This document shows, in pieces, positions 1 through 6,912 of a DNA stretch of 64,000 nt (within the stretch, counting starts at the first letter, position 1; every line of letters begins with the position of its first letter). The position numbers were made by a program, and so were the translations under genes. Source of the stretch: Streptomyces katrae (GTDB lineage Bacteria; Actinomycetota; Actinomycetes; Streptomycetales; Streptomycetaceae). The DNA lies in NCBI RefSeq assembly GCF_000717655.1, contig NZ_JNZY01000004.1, forward strand, positions 124,001 through 188,000, written 5' to 3'. Below the pieces are notes generated by a model. That model worked only from the letters and a program-made list of their open reading frames with translations. It made no database searches and had not been told where the DNA came from.

Positions 1-430
1 TCCCGGACCCGCCGATCCAGGTCTGGATCCCGAACCAGGCGCAGGCCACGGCGGCCCGGATCAGCGCGGCCAGATTGGCCCCGCGCACCCCGAACGAGGC
101 CCGGGCCAGCACCGGGAACGGGATCCCGTACTTGGGGCCGGCGTGCCCGGTCAGCAGCATCGGCACCAGCACGATGAGGTTGGCCAGCGCGATGGTGAAG
201 ACGGCCTGCTTCCAGTCCATCCCCAGGGCCACCAGCCCGGAGGCGAGCAGCCAGGAGGGGATGTTGTGCGCCATGCCGACCCACAGGGCCGTGAAGTTGT
301 ACGTCGTCCAGCGCCTGGCCTCGACGGGTACGGGCAGCAGGTCGGGATTGGCGAAGCGGCCGTCGGAGGGGACCTCGCCGGGAGCGAGCTCGACGCGGTC
401 CGCGGTGTCACCGATCGTGTGGTCCGGCAT
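1..430 (-). CDS. NCS1-family nucleobase/hydantoin:cation symporter, N-terminal part (truncated by window edge)
   Basis: The first about 143 residues of a membrane permease that starts at the ATG at 430 and runs off the left end of the window. After a polar N-terminus with a D-G-R-F-x-N-x-D-L motif comes the NCS1 hallmark stretch in which an asparagine-rich MAHNIPSW segment opens transmembrane helix 1. A second hydrophobic helix follows, then the PKYGIPFPVLARASFG motif that forms part of the substrate site in Mhp1-type carriers. The family imports hydantoins, allantoin, uracil or cytosine with sodium or protons. The hydantoinase, nitrilase and aminotransferase genes upstream on the same strand suggest a pyrimidine or hydantoin substrate. 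It is separated from them by the inserted operon at 695-5716. The C-terminal two thirds is not visible. Confidence 0.85.
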   Translation of the reverse strand, partial: MPDHTIGDTADRVELAPGEVPSDGRFANPDLLPVPVEARRWTTYNFTALWVGMAHNIPSWLLASGLVALGMDWKQAVFTIALANLIVLVPMLLTGHAGPKYGIPFPVLARASFGVRGANLAALIRAAVACAWFGIQTWIGGSG

Positions 431-656
431 GTGCGCACGCCCCTTCGGGTCGGTGGGGATCCGGGTCACGCGCCCCCGCGGTGGCGGTAGTCATACCCCC
501 GGCGGGGCTTGGTGTATCCGGGCCCGTGCGCCCTCGAGTGTGGCCCATGCAGGTCCGCGCGCCGCGTTTTGGCACGCCGCTCTCGTCGAGGACGCACCGC
601 ACGAAGGTGATCGTGACCGGACGGGGACGCGGCGCGCGCCGCTCGGCGGCGGGTTC

Positions 657-689
657 GCCGGGGCCGGACGTTGCCCGGCCGGCCCCGGC
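657..689 (-). terminator. Hairpin after the aminotransferase gene
   Basis: Perfect 11-bp arms (GCCGGGGCCGG at 657-667 and its complement at 679-689) with an 11-nt loop begin five bases past the stop codon at 695. No U-tract follows, as is usual in Streptomyces. It probably ends the five-gene operon and separates it from the permease, whose promoter must lie in the remaining 431-656, where I see no other clear element. Confidence 0.55.
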
Positions 690-694
690 AGCAC

Positions 695-1591
695 TCAGCG
701 GAGGGCGGTGGCCCGGTTCGCCGAGTGGACCAGCTCGGTGTACGCCTCCATCAGGGCGGTCGTCGTCCTGCCCACCCGGTACTCGTGCGCGTCGATCGAC
801 CGGACGGGCTGCACCTCGTAGGCGGTGCCCGTGAGGAAGCACTCGTCGAACCCGCCCAGCTCCTCGGGCCGGACATGACGTTCGACGACGCGGATTCCGG
901 CCTCGCGCGCGAGATCGAGCACGGTCGCCCGGGTGATGCCCGCGAGGAAGCAGTCCGCGGTGGGGGTGTGCAGTTCGTCCCCCGCCACGAGGAAGAGGTT
1001 GGCTCCCGTGGCCTCCGCAACGAGTCCCCGGTAGTCCAGGAGCAGCGCGTCGTCGAAGCCGGCGGCGTCGGCGGCGTCCCGTGCCAGGGTGCAGATGTTG
1101 TACAGGCTGGCCGCTTTGGCCCGGACGGGCGCGGTGTCCGGCGCCGGGCGCCGCCAGCGCGAGGTCCCCAGCCGGATGCCGCTGTTCCTGGCCTCGGCCG
1201 AGAAGACGTGCGGCCACTCCCAGGTGGCGATCGCGACATGGACGGAGGTGCCCGCACCGGCCACGCTGATCTGCTCGCTGCCCCGCCACGCCACCGGCCG
1301 GACGTAGCCGTCGCCGATGCCCTGCCGGGCGACGAGTCCGAGCGTCGCCTCGTCCAGCTCGGCGACGGAGAAGGGGATGCCGAAGCCCAGTTCACGCGCC
1401 GACGCGTGCAGCCGCTGCGAGTGCTCGGTCAGTTTGAAGACGTGACCGTCGTAGACGCGTTCTCCTTCGAAGACGCCGCCGCCGTAGTGGAGACCGTGGC
1501 TGAGCACGTGCAGGCGGGCGTCCCGCCAGGGGACGAACCGGCCGTCCAGCCAGATGTGACCGTCACGGTCGTCGAGAGCCGGTGCGGTCAC
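695..1591 (-). CDS. Class IV PLP aminotransferase, branched-chain aminotransferase (IlvE)-like
   Basis: 298 aa, fold-type IV PLP enzyme. The predicted Schiff-base lysine is K159 (motif VRAKAAS), the same number as in E. coli IlvE. The N-terminal SHGLHYGGGVFEG motif at about 31-43 and the EATGANLF and LTGTAYEVQPV motifs that bind phosphate and substrate carboxylate are intact. Family role: transfers the amino group between glutamate and a hydrophobic or aromatic 2-oxo acid. The GTG start overlaps the stop of the ATP-grasp gene (GTGA), so it is the last, translationally coupled gene of the operon. Context suggests it aminates the oxo acid made by the prephenate decarboxylase-like enzyme rather than serving general branched-chain metabolism; that is inference. 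D-amino-acid transaminase or aminodeoxychorismate lyase activity cannot be excluded. Confidence 0.82.
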   Translation of the reverse strand: MTAPALDDRDGHIWLDGRFVPWRDARLHVLSHGLHYGGGVFEGERVYDGHVFKLTEHSQRLHASARELGFGIPFSVAELDEATLGLVARQGIGDGYVRPVAWRGSEQISVAGAGTSVHVAIATWEWPHVFSAEARNSGIRLGTSRWRRPAPDTAPVRAKAASLYNICTLARDAADAAGFDDALLLDYRGLVAEATGANLFLVAGDELHTPTADCFLAGITRATVLDLAREAGIRVVERHVRPEELGGFDECFLTGTAYEVQPVRSIDAHEYRVGRTTTALMEAYTELVHSANRATALR

Positions 1592-2871
1592 TGGGCGCCC
1601 TCCACCGGTGTGTATTCGATGCGGACGATCTCCTCGATGGTGCGGTGGAACGCCTCGGCGTCCTCGGTGGAAGGGTGGTGGGAGAGGACGAACGCCGGAT
1701 AGCCGGTGAACTCGGGGTAGGGCCGTACGACGTCACCCGGATGCAGCATCTGGACGATGTGGTCCACCCGGGGGTCCGCGGCCAGTTCGTCCAGGCCGTG
1801 GAGGGCGGTGATCCGTCCGGAGCCGCCGCAGGGCACGATGTAGTTGGCGGCCGCACCGGTCGCCCGGGCCGGCTGCGCCGGCGGTCCGGGCAGGGGGGCG
1901 GGGCCGAGCCCGGCGGCGACGCGCAGGGCGTCCGCGGCCAGATCGGCTCCGGTGACGTGTTCGGCGATGTAGTGGGAGACGCCGGAGCCGCCGATGCGGG
2001 CGCCGAGTTCCAGCAGGTAGGGACGCTCGCCGCCGCGCAGCCGCAGTTCGGTGTGGGTCGGCCCGTCGGTCACCCCGAGGGCGCGGTGGGCGGCGACGAC
2101 CTCGCGCACCACGGCCTCCTGGACGTGGGGCGGGAGCGCGGCCGGGGCCCGGTAGACGCCCTCTTCGAAGTGCGGGCCGGCCGGCTCGCCCTTGTAGCCG
2201 ATGGACAGCACCTGGACCCCGCCGCGGTGTGCGAGGGACTCCACGGCGAATTCCGGGCCGTCCAGGTACTCCTCGACGACGAGCCCCGCGACGTGGTTCA
2301 GACCGTTCCGGCAGACCTCCCACACCTCGTCCACCACGGCGGCGAGCTGCTCCGGGCTGTCGGCCCTGGTCACGCCGAGGCTGGAGAAGCCGTTGGCCGG
2401 CTTGACCACCACCGGGAACGTGAGGCGGGTGGCGTCGGTCCGCGCGCCCGGGTCGTCCACGGTGAGGAAGCCGGGTACGTTCAGGCCCGCTTCGGCCAGC
2501 CGGCGGCGCATGATCCGCTTGTCCTGCACGGCCCGGGCCGTCTCGCGGCCCAGACCCGGAAGGCCGAGGGCCTCTGCCACGTCGGCGACGAAGGGCACCG
2601 CGGGGTCGTAGAGCGTCGTGATGCCGTCGAACGGGGCGCTCTCGTGGCGTTGCTTCAGGACGCTGAGGGCCTTGGCCGGATCCCCCTCCACGTCCAGGGG
2701 GAGCAGTTCCACCACGGCGGGCGGCAGACGGTCCGGGGAGAGGGACTCGTCGGGGCGCGGGACCAGGACGATGTCGATCCCGGCCCGTTGCGCGCCCTCG
2801 AAGATCCAGGGCAGCGACGTGCGCTGGTAGACGAGGACGACGGTGGGGCGTGGGGGGTGTGGCTCTGTCAC
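1588..2871 (-). CDS. ATP-grasp carboxylate-amine/amino acid ligase (BacD-like)
   Basis: 427 aa. I choose the GTG at 2871 because it overlaps the upstream stop as GTGA and has a GAAAGAAG ribosome site. ATP-grasp landmarks, in order: a lysine in QDKRIMRRRL (about K118), the ATP-binding FPVVVKPANGFSSLG loop (K157), VVEEYLDGPEF, and metal ligands E275, E288 and the LELGARIGG block. An arginine stands where many relatives have the metal-binding asparagine. Such enzymes make acyl phosphates from a carboxylate and join them to an amine; BacD, RizA and TblF ligate amino acids into dipeptides. The neighbouring exporter, aminotransferase and BacA-like protein argue for synthesis of a small peptide or amide antimetabolite. 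The substrate cannot be read from sequence; a role in biotin/purine-type carboxylation is less likely in this context. Confidence 0.8.
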   Translation of the reverse strand: MTEPHPPRPTVVLVYQRTSLPWIFEGAQRAGIDIVLVPRPDESLSPDRLPPAVVELLPLDVEGDPAKALSVLKQRHESAPFDGITTLYDPAVPFVADVAEALGLPGLGRETARAVQDKRIMRRRLAEAGLNVPGFLTVDDPGARTDATRLTFPVVVKPANGFSSLGVTRADSPEQLAAVVDEVWEVCRNGLNHVAGLVVEEYLDGPEFAVESLAHRGGVQVLSIGYKGEPAGPHFEEGVYRAPAALPPHVQEAVVREVVAAHRALGVTDGPTHTELRLRGGERPYLLELGARIGGSGVSHYIAEHVTGADLAADALRVAAGLGPAPLPGPPAQPARATGAAANYIVPCGGSGRITALHGLDELAADPRVDHIVQMLHPGDVVRPYPEFTGYPAFVLSHHPSTEDAEAFHRTIEEIVRIEYTPVEGAQ

Positions 2872-3839
2872 GATGTGCTTCTTTCGGTCTGGGGCGGGCT
2901 CAGGGGCCGGTCTTCCTCCGTGGCCGGCACGCGGACCGGGGCGACGGTCATCCACACGCCCGCCGAGCAGAGTGCGAGGAAGAGGACCGAGGCGGGGCCG
3001 GGAGCCTCCGCCTCACCCCACGCCCACTCCCCCAGGCGCACCAGGAACGGCACCACCAGTGCGACGGAGGAGGTGAACAGGGGGCCCTTGCGAAGGATCA
3101 GTTCATGGGAGATGACGAAGACGGGCGCCGTCAGTACCGCGCCCAGCACGGCGACCCCGGCCCACTGGGCGGCGCTGATGTCGCCCAGCGAGACCCATAC
3201 GGCCGCGGCCGCCCCGAGCATGACCGTGCCCGCGCCGGTGACCGCCGGAAGGGCGGCCAGCGGCGGGACGTCGGCCATGTGCTTGCGGTAGACGTAGCCG
3301 TACAGGGCGTACGCGAACGTGCCGGCGAGGGCGAAGAGGCCCCCGGCGACGAGTACTCCGGTTCCGGCGCCGGCCCGCGCCGGGCCGTCTTCCAGCGCGT
3401 AGCCGAGGGCCGCCGCGACGGCGAGCAGCGTTCCCAGGACCCGGCGGGTGCCCGCCCGTTCCCGGAAGGCCACGATGCCGATCACGAAGGTGATGCAGGG
3501 GAGGAGGGACACCACGAGGCCGACGCGGGAGGCACCCATCCGGTCGATGCCCAGCAGGGTGCCCGTGTAGTAGGCGAAGAAGCCCAGGAACGCGAGCAGC
3601 ACCACGGCCCCGCGGCGGCCGCCGGTGACCCGGATCGCCGTCCATGTCCGGGGCCGCAGCGCGGAGATCGCGCTGATGACGACGAAGCTCGCCCCGGTGC
3701 GGCCGGCCGCCACCGCGAGCGGCGGGGTGTCGCTGACCAGCTTGCCGGAGACCACCCATCCCGTCGCCAGCAGCAGCACCATCAGGCAGGACAGGGCAGG
3801 GGTGCCGAGGACGCCCCTCCCACGACGCTCACCGCTCAT
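2868..3839 (-). CDS. DMT-superfamily (EamA-type) membrane transporter, probable exporter
   Basis: 323 aa with about ten hydrophobic segments arranged as two EamA repeats; the first helix is the L-M-V-L-L-L-A-T-G-W stretch near residue 20. The ATG at 3839 lies nine bases past the stop of the preceding gene, and its own stop overlaps the start of the ATP-grasp gene. Members of this superfamily export amino acids, nucleosides and small metabolites. In bacilysin clusters a different transporter (BacE, MFS) gives export and self-protection; here a DMT carrier sits in the equivalent place. That it exports the operon's product is inferred from position only. Confidence 0.8.
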   Translation of the reverse strand: MSGERRGRGVLGTPALSCLMVLLLATGWVVSGKLVSDTPPLAVAAGRTGASFVVISAISALRPRTWTAIRVTGGRRGAVVLLAFLGFFAYYTGTLLGIDRMGASRVGLVVSLLPCITFVIGIVAFRERAGTRRVLGTLLAVAAALGYALEDGPARAGAGTGVLVAGGLFALAGTFAYALYGYVYRKHMADVPPLAALPAVTGAGTVMLGAAAAVWVSLGDISAAQWAGVAVLGAVLTAPVFVISHELILRKGPLFTSSVALVVPFLVRLGEWAWGEAEAPGPASVLFLALCSAGVWMTVAPVRVPATEEDRPLSPPQTERSTS

Positions 3840-3848
3840 GGCGCAGAC

Positions 3849-5129
3849 TCACCACTCCGCGTCCGCGAACCGCAGCGGCGGCAGCCCGGCCAGCGTCTGC
3901 TTGGCCCGCAGCAGGACGCTCTGGTCCTCGGTGAAGCGGAACCGCTGCTTCGCCTCGCCCGCGGGCAGGTACGCGCGGACGAGTTCCCTGGCCTCGGCCC
4001 GGTACTCGTCGTCGGTGCGTACGTGGTCCTCGAGCCGCTCGACGGTGGCGACGTACTCACGCAGGGCGTGGAGGGTCTTGTCCCAGTCCAGGTGGAGCAG
4101 GCCGCCGGCCTCGGGCGACCCGGTCAGCGCGTCGTGGGCGCGCAGCCAGGAGTAGAGGAAGACCCCGGTGCCCGAGTCGAAGTTGCGCGTCGCGTCGTCG
4201 GCCTGCGGGTACCGGAAGACGCGCTCCAGCAGGATCATGGCGATCTGTTCCCGCGCGAACGGGACCCCGCCGTCCGCGCAGGCGAGGACGGTCTTGGCGT
4301 CGACCTTGGTCTCCTCCAGGAGCCCGACGAACCAGTTCATCTTCAGAGTGATGTGCTGGTCGAACGGCCAGCGGCCCTGGTAGTGCATGGAGTCGTGCAG
4401 ATATCCCCAGATCGCACGGGCCTCGAAGCAGACCTCCGGAGCCAGGCCGGACGAGGCCCGCGGTACGGATTCGGCGGTGAGGACCGCCTCGGCTCCCGGC
4501 AGGGCGTAGGTCTCGTGGATCTTCCGCATCTTGTTGTAGAAGAACATCGCGTACGGCTGCTCTCCGACCTTGTCGGAGGCGGCCACGTTCTCGGGGAAGA
4601 ACACGATGCAGTTGCCGTGCGCGAACCCGTGGCTGCCCGCGACGAGCACCAGGGACTGGCAGTTGTTCTTGGGGTGCGGGAAGGACGTGGCCAGCTGCGG
4701 CAGCGCGTCGGGTTCCTTGCGCAGTGCGAAGAAGCAGTCCAGGCGCTTGCCGACGGGCGGCACGCTGTTGGTGGTCTGCGCGGGAGCCAGGAAGAACACG
4801 TGCTCACCGTCCACGGGCGGCTCGAGCGCGTCCCGGGAGCGGGCGAAGTCGGGCGCGGAGTCCAGGCCCGCGGCGATCCAGCCGTCCACGTCCGCCACGA
4901 GGGCTTCGGCCTGGCGGGCCCGCCCGTTACGGGCGTACCAGGCGGTTGCCTCGTCGCGGATCTCGGCGAGCAGTTCACGATCGGCTGCCTGAGGGGCCGT
5001 CACCGTGCCGTCGTCGGCCTGGCGGAGGCGGAACCGGTTGACCTTGGGGATGAGGGATCCGGTGAGGTCCTTCGCCTCGTTGCGCGAGGCGGCACCGATC
5101 GGGGCACTCGTCGGGGCACTGGTCGTCAC
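3849..5129 (-). CDS. Protein of unknown function with HDxxH motif, second gene of the BacA-like operon
   Basis: 426 aa, soluble, no signal peptide. The GTG start at 5129 overlaps the upstream stop (GTGA). I do not recognise the family with confidence; it may be one of the numbered DUFs found in Streptomyces (perhaps DUF6421, weak recall). Visible features: a central block around residues 165-210 rich in Phe, His and Asn, then YLHDSMHYQG (H245, D246, H249), H259 and an acidic pair E272-E273. That spacing is what one would expect of a metal site. The C-terminal third is helical and charged. Since no BacB, BacG or BacC homologue is present, this protein is the best candidate for the extra chemical step (isomerisation, reduction or hydroxylation) on the intermediate. 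That is a hypothesis. Confidence 0.6.
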   Translation of the reverse strand: MTTSAPTSAPIGAASRNEAKDLTGSLIPKVNRFRLRQADDGTVTAPQAADRELLAEIRDEATAWYARNGRARQAEALVADVDGWIAAGLDSAPDFARSRDALEPPVDGEHVFFLAPAQTTNSVPPVGKRLDCFFALRKEPDALPQLATSFPHPKNNCQSLVLVAGSHGFAHGNCIVFFPENVAASDKVGEQPYAMFFYNKMRKIHETYALPGAEAVLTAESVPRASSGLAPEVCFEARAIWGYLHDSMHYQGRWPFDQHITLKMNWFVGLLEETKVDAKTVLACADGGVPFAREQIAMILLERVFRYPQADDATRNFDSGTGVFLYSWLRAHDALTGSPEAGGLLHLDWDKTLHALREYVATVERLEDHVRTDDEYRAEARELVRAYLPAGEAKQRFRFTEDQSVLLRAKQTLAGLPPLRFADAEW

Positions 5130-5716
5130 AGCGCTGCTCCCGCGGTGTCCGGCCGCGCGCACGCTGCGAGCACCTGGTGGATGGTGAAGACCATGGGCAC
5201 CGGGCCGAAGTCCCTGAGGACGCGCATCCCGTGCCGCTCGGCCGCGACGATCGTGGTGATGCAGCCCTCGCTCAGGCCGGCGGCGCAGTCGATGGCCGCC
5301 TGGGAATTGCTGAGCACCAGCCGGGACTCGGCCTGCGGCGGGACCAGTCCCACCGGGGCGGGGTGCGTGGAGACGGTCAGCGGAGCGTCCGTTCCCGTGC
5401 TGGCCAGGACCATGTTGTGCGTCGGCATGATGAAGCTGTCGACCATGTGCAGCCGGTGCAGGTTGCCGAAGGTCAGGGTGTGCAACGCCGGATAGACGGC
5501 GCAGGCCGCGAGCGCGTGCTCTCCGTCGTCGGGCACCGCTTCGAGGGCTTCCTCGAGCGACGCGTGGAGTGCTACCTCCCCCGCGACCCCCCGGCGGCGC
5601 AGCCATTCATGGGCGGCGGCTTCGAGGTTCGTCCCCTGCGGGCCGAGCGTGTGGACGTAGCGGATGCCGTCCGTGCCTAAGCCCGTGCGGTGGCGGGGCT
5701 CGGTGGCTGTACTCAA
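5126..5716 (-). CDS. BacA/AerD-like prephenate decarboxylase homologue
   Basis: 196 aa from the TTG at 5716, preceded by GGAGG with a short 4-nt spacer. A longer TTG-initiated form (5743) has no ribosome site. The N-terminal TLGPQGTNLEAAA motif (about 23-35) is the prephenate dehydratase-fold signature. The protein is the length of the catalytic domain alone, with no ACT regulatory domain, as in BacA, AerD and SalX, which decarboxylate prephenate without aromatising it to give dihydro-4-hydroxyphenylpyruvate. Codon 13 is TTA (5678-5680), the rare leucine codon read by the bldA tRNA, so synthesis should depend on development. It leads a five-gene operon. A plain prephenate dehydratase is the main alternative, but the linked ATP-grasp ligase and exporter favour a specialised pathway. 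Confidence 0.65.
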   Translation of the reverse strand: MSTATEPRHRTGLGTDGIRYVHTLGPQGTNLEAAAHEWLRRRGVAGEVALHASLEEALEAVPDDGEHALAACAVYPALHTLTFGNLHRLHMVDSFIMPTHNMVLASTGTDAPLTVSTHPAPVGLVPPQAESRLVLSNSQAAIDCAAGLSEGCITTIVAAERHGMRVLRDFGPVPMVFTIHQVLAACARPDTAGAAL

Positions 5717-5756
5717 GTTTCCTCCCGGAAGCGTCCCGGGCAACCACCCGGGAACG

Positions 5757-5776
5757 GATCACTCGTCTGAGTGATC
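5757..5776. promoter_or_regulatory. Candidate operator upstream of the BacA-like operon
   Basis: Perfect inverted repeat GATCACTC-gtct-GAGTGATC, 41 to 60 bases before the TTG start at 5716. On the minus strand a weak TTGTAC / TTTGAT pair with 17-bp spacing would place the -10 against this repeat. Between it and the start a second hairpin (CCCGGG at 5735-5740 and 5747-5752) lies in the leader just before the GGAGG. The regulator is not adjacent and is unknown. Confidence 0.5.
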
Positions 5777-5833
5777 AAACATCCAGGCGCTCTCGAGTAC
5801 AAAGCAATTGTCGTGCGCTTCACACATGACGGC

Positions 5834-5863
5834 GCCCCCTGCACCGTCAGCGGTGCAGGGGGC
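5834..5863 (-). terminator. Strong hairpin terminator after the LLM oxidoreductase gene
   Basis: Perfect 13-bp arms (GCCCCCTGCACCG at 5834-5846, complement at 5851-5863) with a TCAG loop, 38 bases past the stop codon at 5902. It separates the catabolic genes from the BacA-like operon and supports the latter having its own promoter in 5717-5833. Confidence 0.8.
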
Positions 5864-5901
5864 GTTTGCGGGTGGCTCCCCCGGCGCGGGCCGGAAAGCC
5901 G

Positions 5902-6903
5902 TCAGCCGTTGATCGCCGGGATCACGTGCTGCCCGTACGCGTCGATGGTGGCCTCCTTCGCGTCGTGCATGTCGTACACGGCGAACTGGTCGACGCCCAG
6001 GTCGCGCAGGGTCCGCAGCTTCTCGATGTGGGCCTCGGGCGGGCCGAGCAGGCAGAAGCGGTCCACGATCTCGTCCGGCACGAAGTCGGCGGACGGGTTC
6101 CCGGCGCGGCCGTGGTGGCTGTAGTCGTAGCCCTGGCGGGCCTTGATGTACTCGGTCAGGGCGTCCGGCACCATGCCGGAGTGCTCGCCGTAGCGGCCGA
6201 CCAGGTCGGCGACGTGGTTGCCGACCATCCCGCCGAACCAGCGGCACTGGTCGCGGGCGTGGGCCAGGTCCTCCCCCACGTACGCCGGCGCCGCCACGCA
6301 GACGGTGACCGCGTCCGGGTCGCGGCCGGCCCGTTCGGCGGCCTCCCGGACCGCGCCGACCATCCACTCGGTGAGGTAGGGGTCGGCGAGCTGGAGGATG
6401 AACCCGTCGGCCTTTTCGCCGGCCAGGGCCAGCGCCTTCGGCCCGTACGCGGCCATCCAGACGGGGAGCTTCCCGTCCCGGATCCAGGGGAGCCGCAGCG
6501 GGTTGCCGTCGACCTCGGCCTCCCGGCCCTCCGCGAGGTCCCGGATGACGTCGATGGCCTCCCCGAGCCGGGCCAGGGTGTTCGGTCTGCGCCCGGCGAC
6601 CCGCATCGCGGAGTCGCCGCGGCCGATCCCGCACACCGTGCGGTTGCCGTACATGTCGTTGAGGGTGGCGAAGGTGGAGGCGGTCACCTCCCAGGTGCGG
6701 GTGCCCGGGTTGGTGACCATCGGACCGATGTGCAGCTTCTGCGTGTTCGCGAGGATCTGGCTGTAGATGACGAACGGCTCCTGCCACAGCACGGCGGAGT
6801 CGAAGGTCCAGCCGTAGCGGAAGCCGTTGCGCTCGGCCCGCTTCATGAGGCTGATCACCTGGGAGGCGGGCGGGTCGGTCTGGAGGACGAGGCCGAAGTC
6901 CAT
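5902..6903 (-). CDS. LLM-class F420-dependent oxidoreductase (TIGR03842-type)
   Basis: 333 aa luciferase-like TIM-barrel oxidoreductase. The start is the ATG at 6903 (AAGGA six bases upstream); a GTG one codon earlier is too close to the ribosome site. It opens MDFGLVLQTDPP and has the conserved VCGIGRGDSAMR and GEKADGFILQLADP blocks of the subfamily, which uses F420 or flavin. It sits ten bases behind the dihydropyrimidinase gene in the same operon, an arrangement I recognise from actinobacterial pyrimidine catabolic loci, where its exact reaction is not established. A step on uracil or a dihydropyrimidine would fit. Confidence 0.8.
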   Translation of the reverse strand: MDFGLVLQTDPPASQVISLMKRAERNGFRYGWTFDSAVLWQEPFVIYSQILANTQKLHIGPMVTNPGTRTWEVTASTFATLNDMYGNRTVCGIGRGDSAMRVAGRRPNTLARLGEAIDVIRDLAEGREAEVDGNPLRLPWIRDGKLPVWMAAYGPKALALAGEKADGFILQLADPYLTEWMVGAVREAAERAGRDPDAVTVCVAAPAYVGEDLAHARDQCRWFGGMVGNHVADLVGRYGEHSGMVPDALTEYIKARQGYDYSHHGRAGNPSADFVPDEIVDRFCLLGPPEAHIEKLRTLRDLGVDQFAVYDMHDAKEATIDAYGQHVIPAING

Positions 6904-6912
6904 CACGGTTCC

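Noticed and set aside
695..1591. Assigning the aminotransferase as housekeeping ilvE
   Set aside because: Residues fit the family, but its coupling to the ATP-grasp gene and the absence of other branched-chain genes argue for a pathway-specific enzyme; no gene symbol given.
2850..5495. 881-codon open frame on the plus strand
   Set aside because: Antisense to the ATP-grasp, DMT and unknown-protein genes, whose frames show real domains and coupled starts. Long antisense frames are common in 72% GC DNA; the translation is Gly/Arg/Asp/Val-rich with no motif.
3849..5606. Longer 585-aa form of the unknown operon protein
   Set aside because: The extra N-terminus overlaps the BacA-like gene in another frame and lacks any motif; the GTG at 5129 overlaps the upstream stop as GTGA.
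5126..5716. Calling the 196-aa protein pheA (prephenate dehydratase)
   Set aside because: No ACT domain and specialised neighbours; kept as the main alternative rather than the call.
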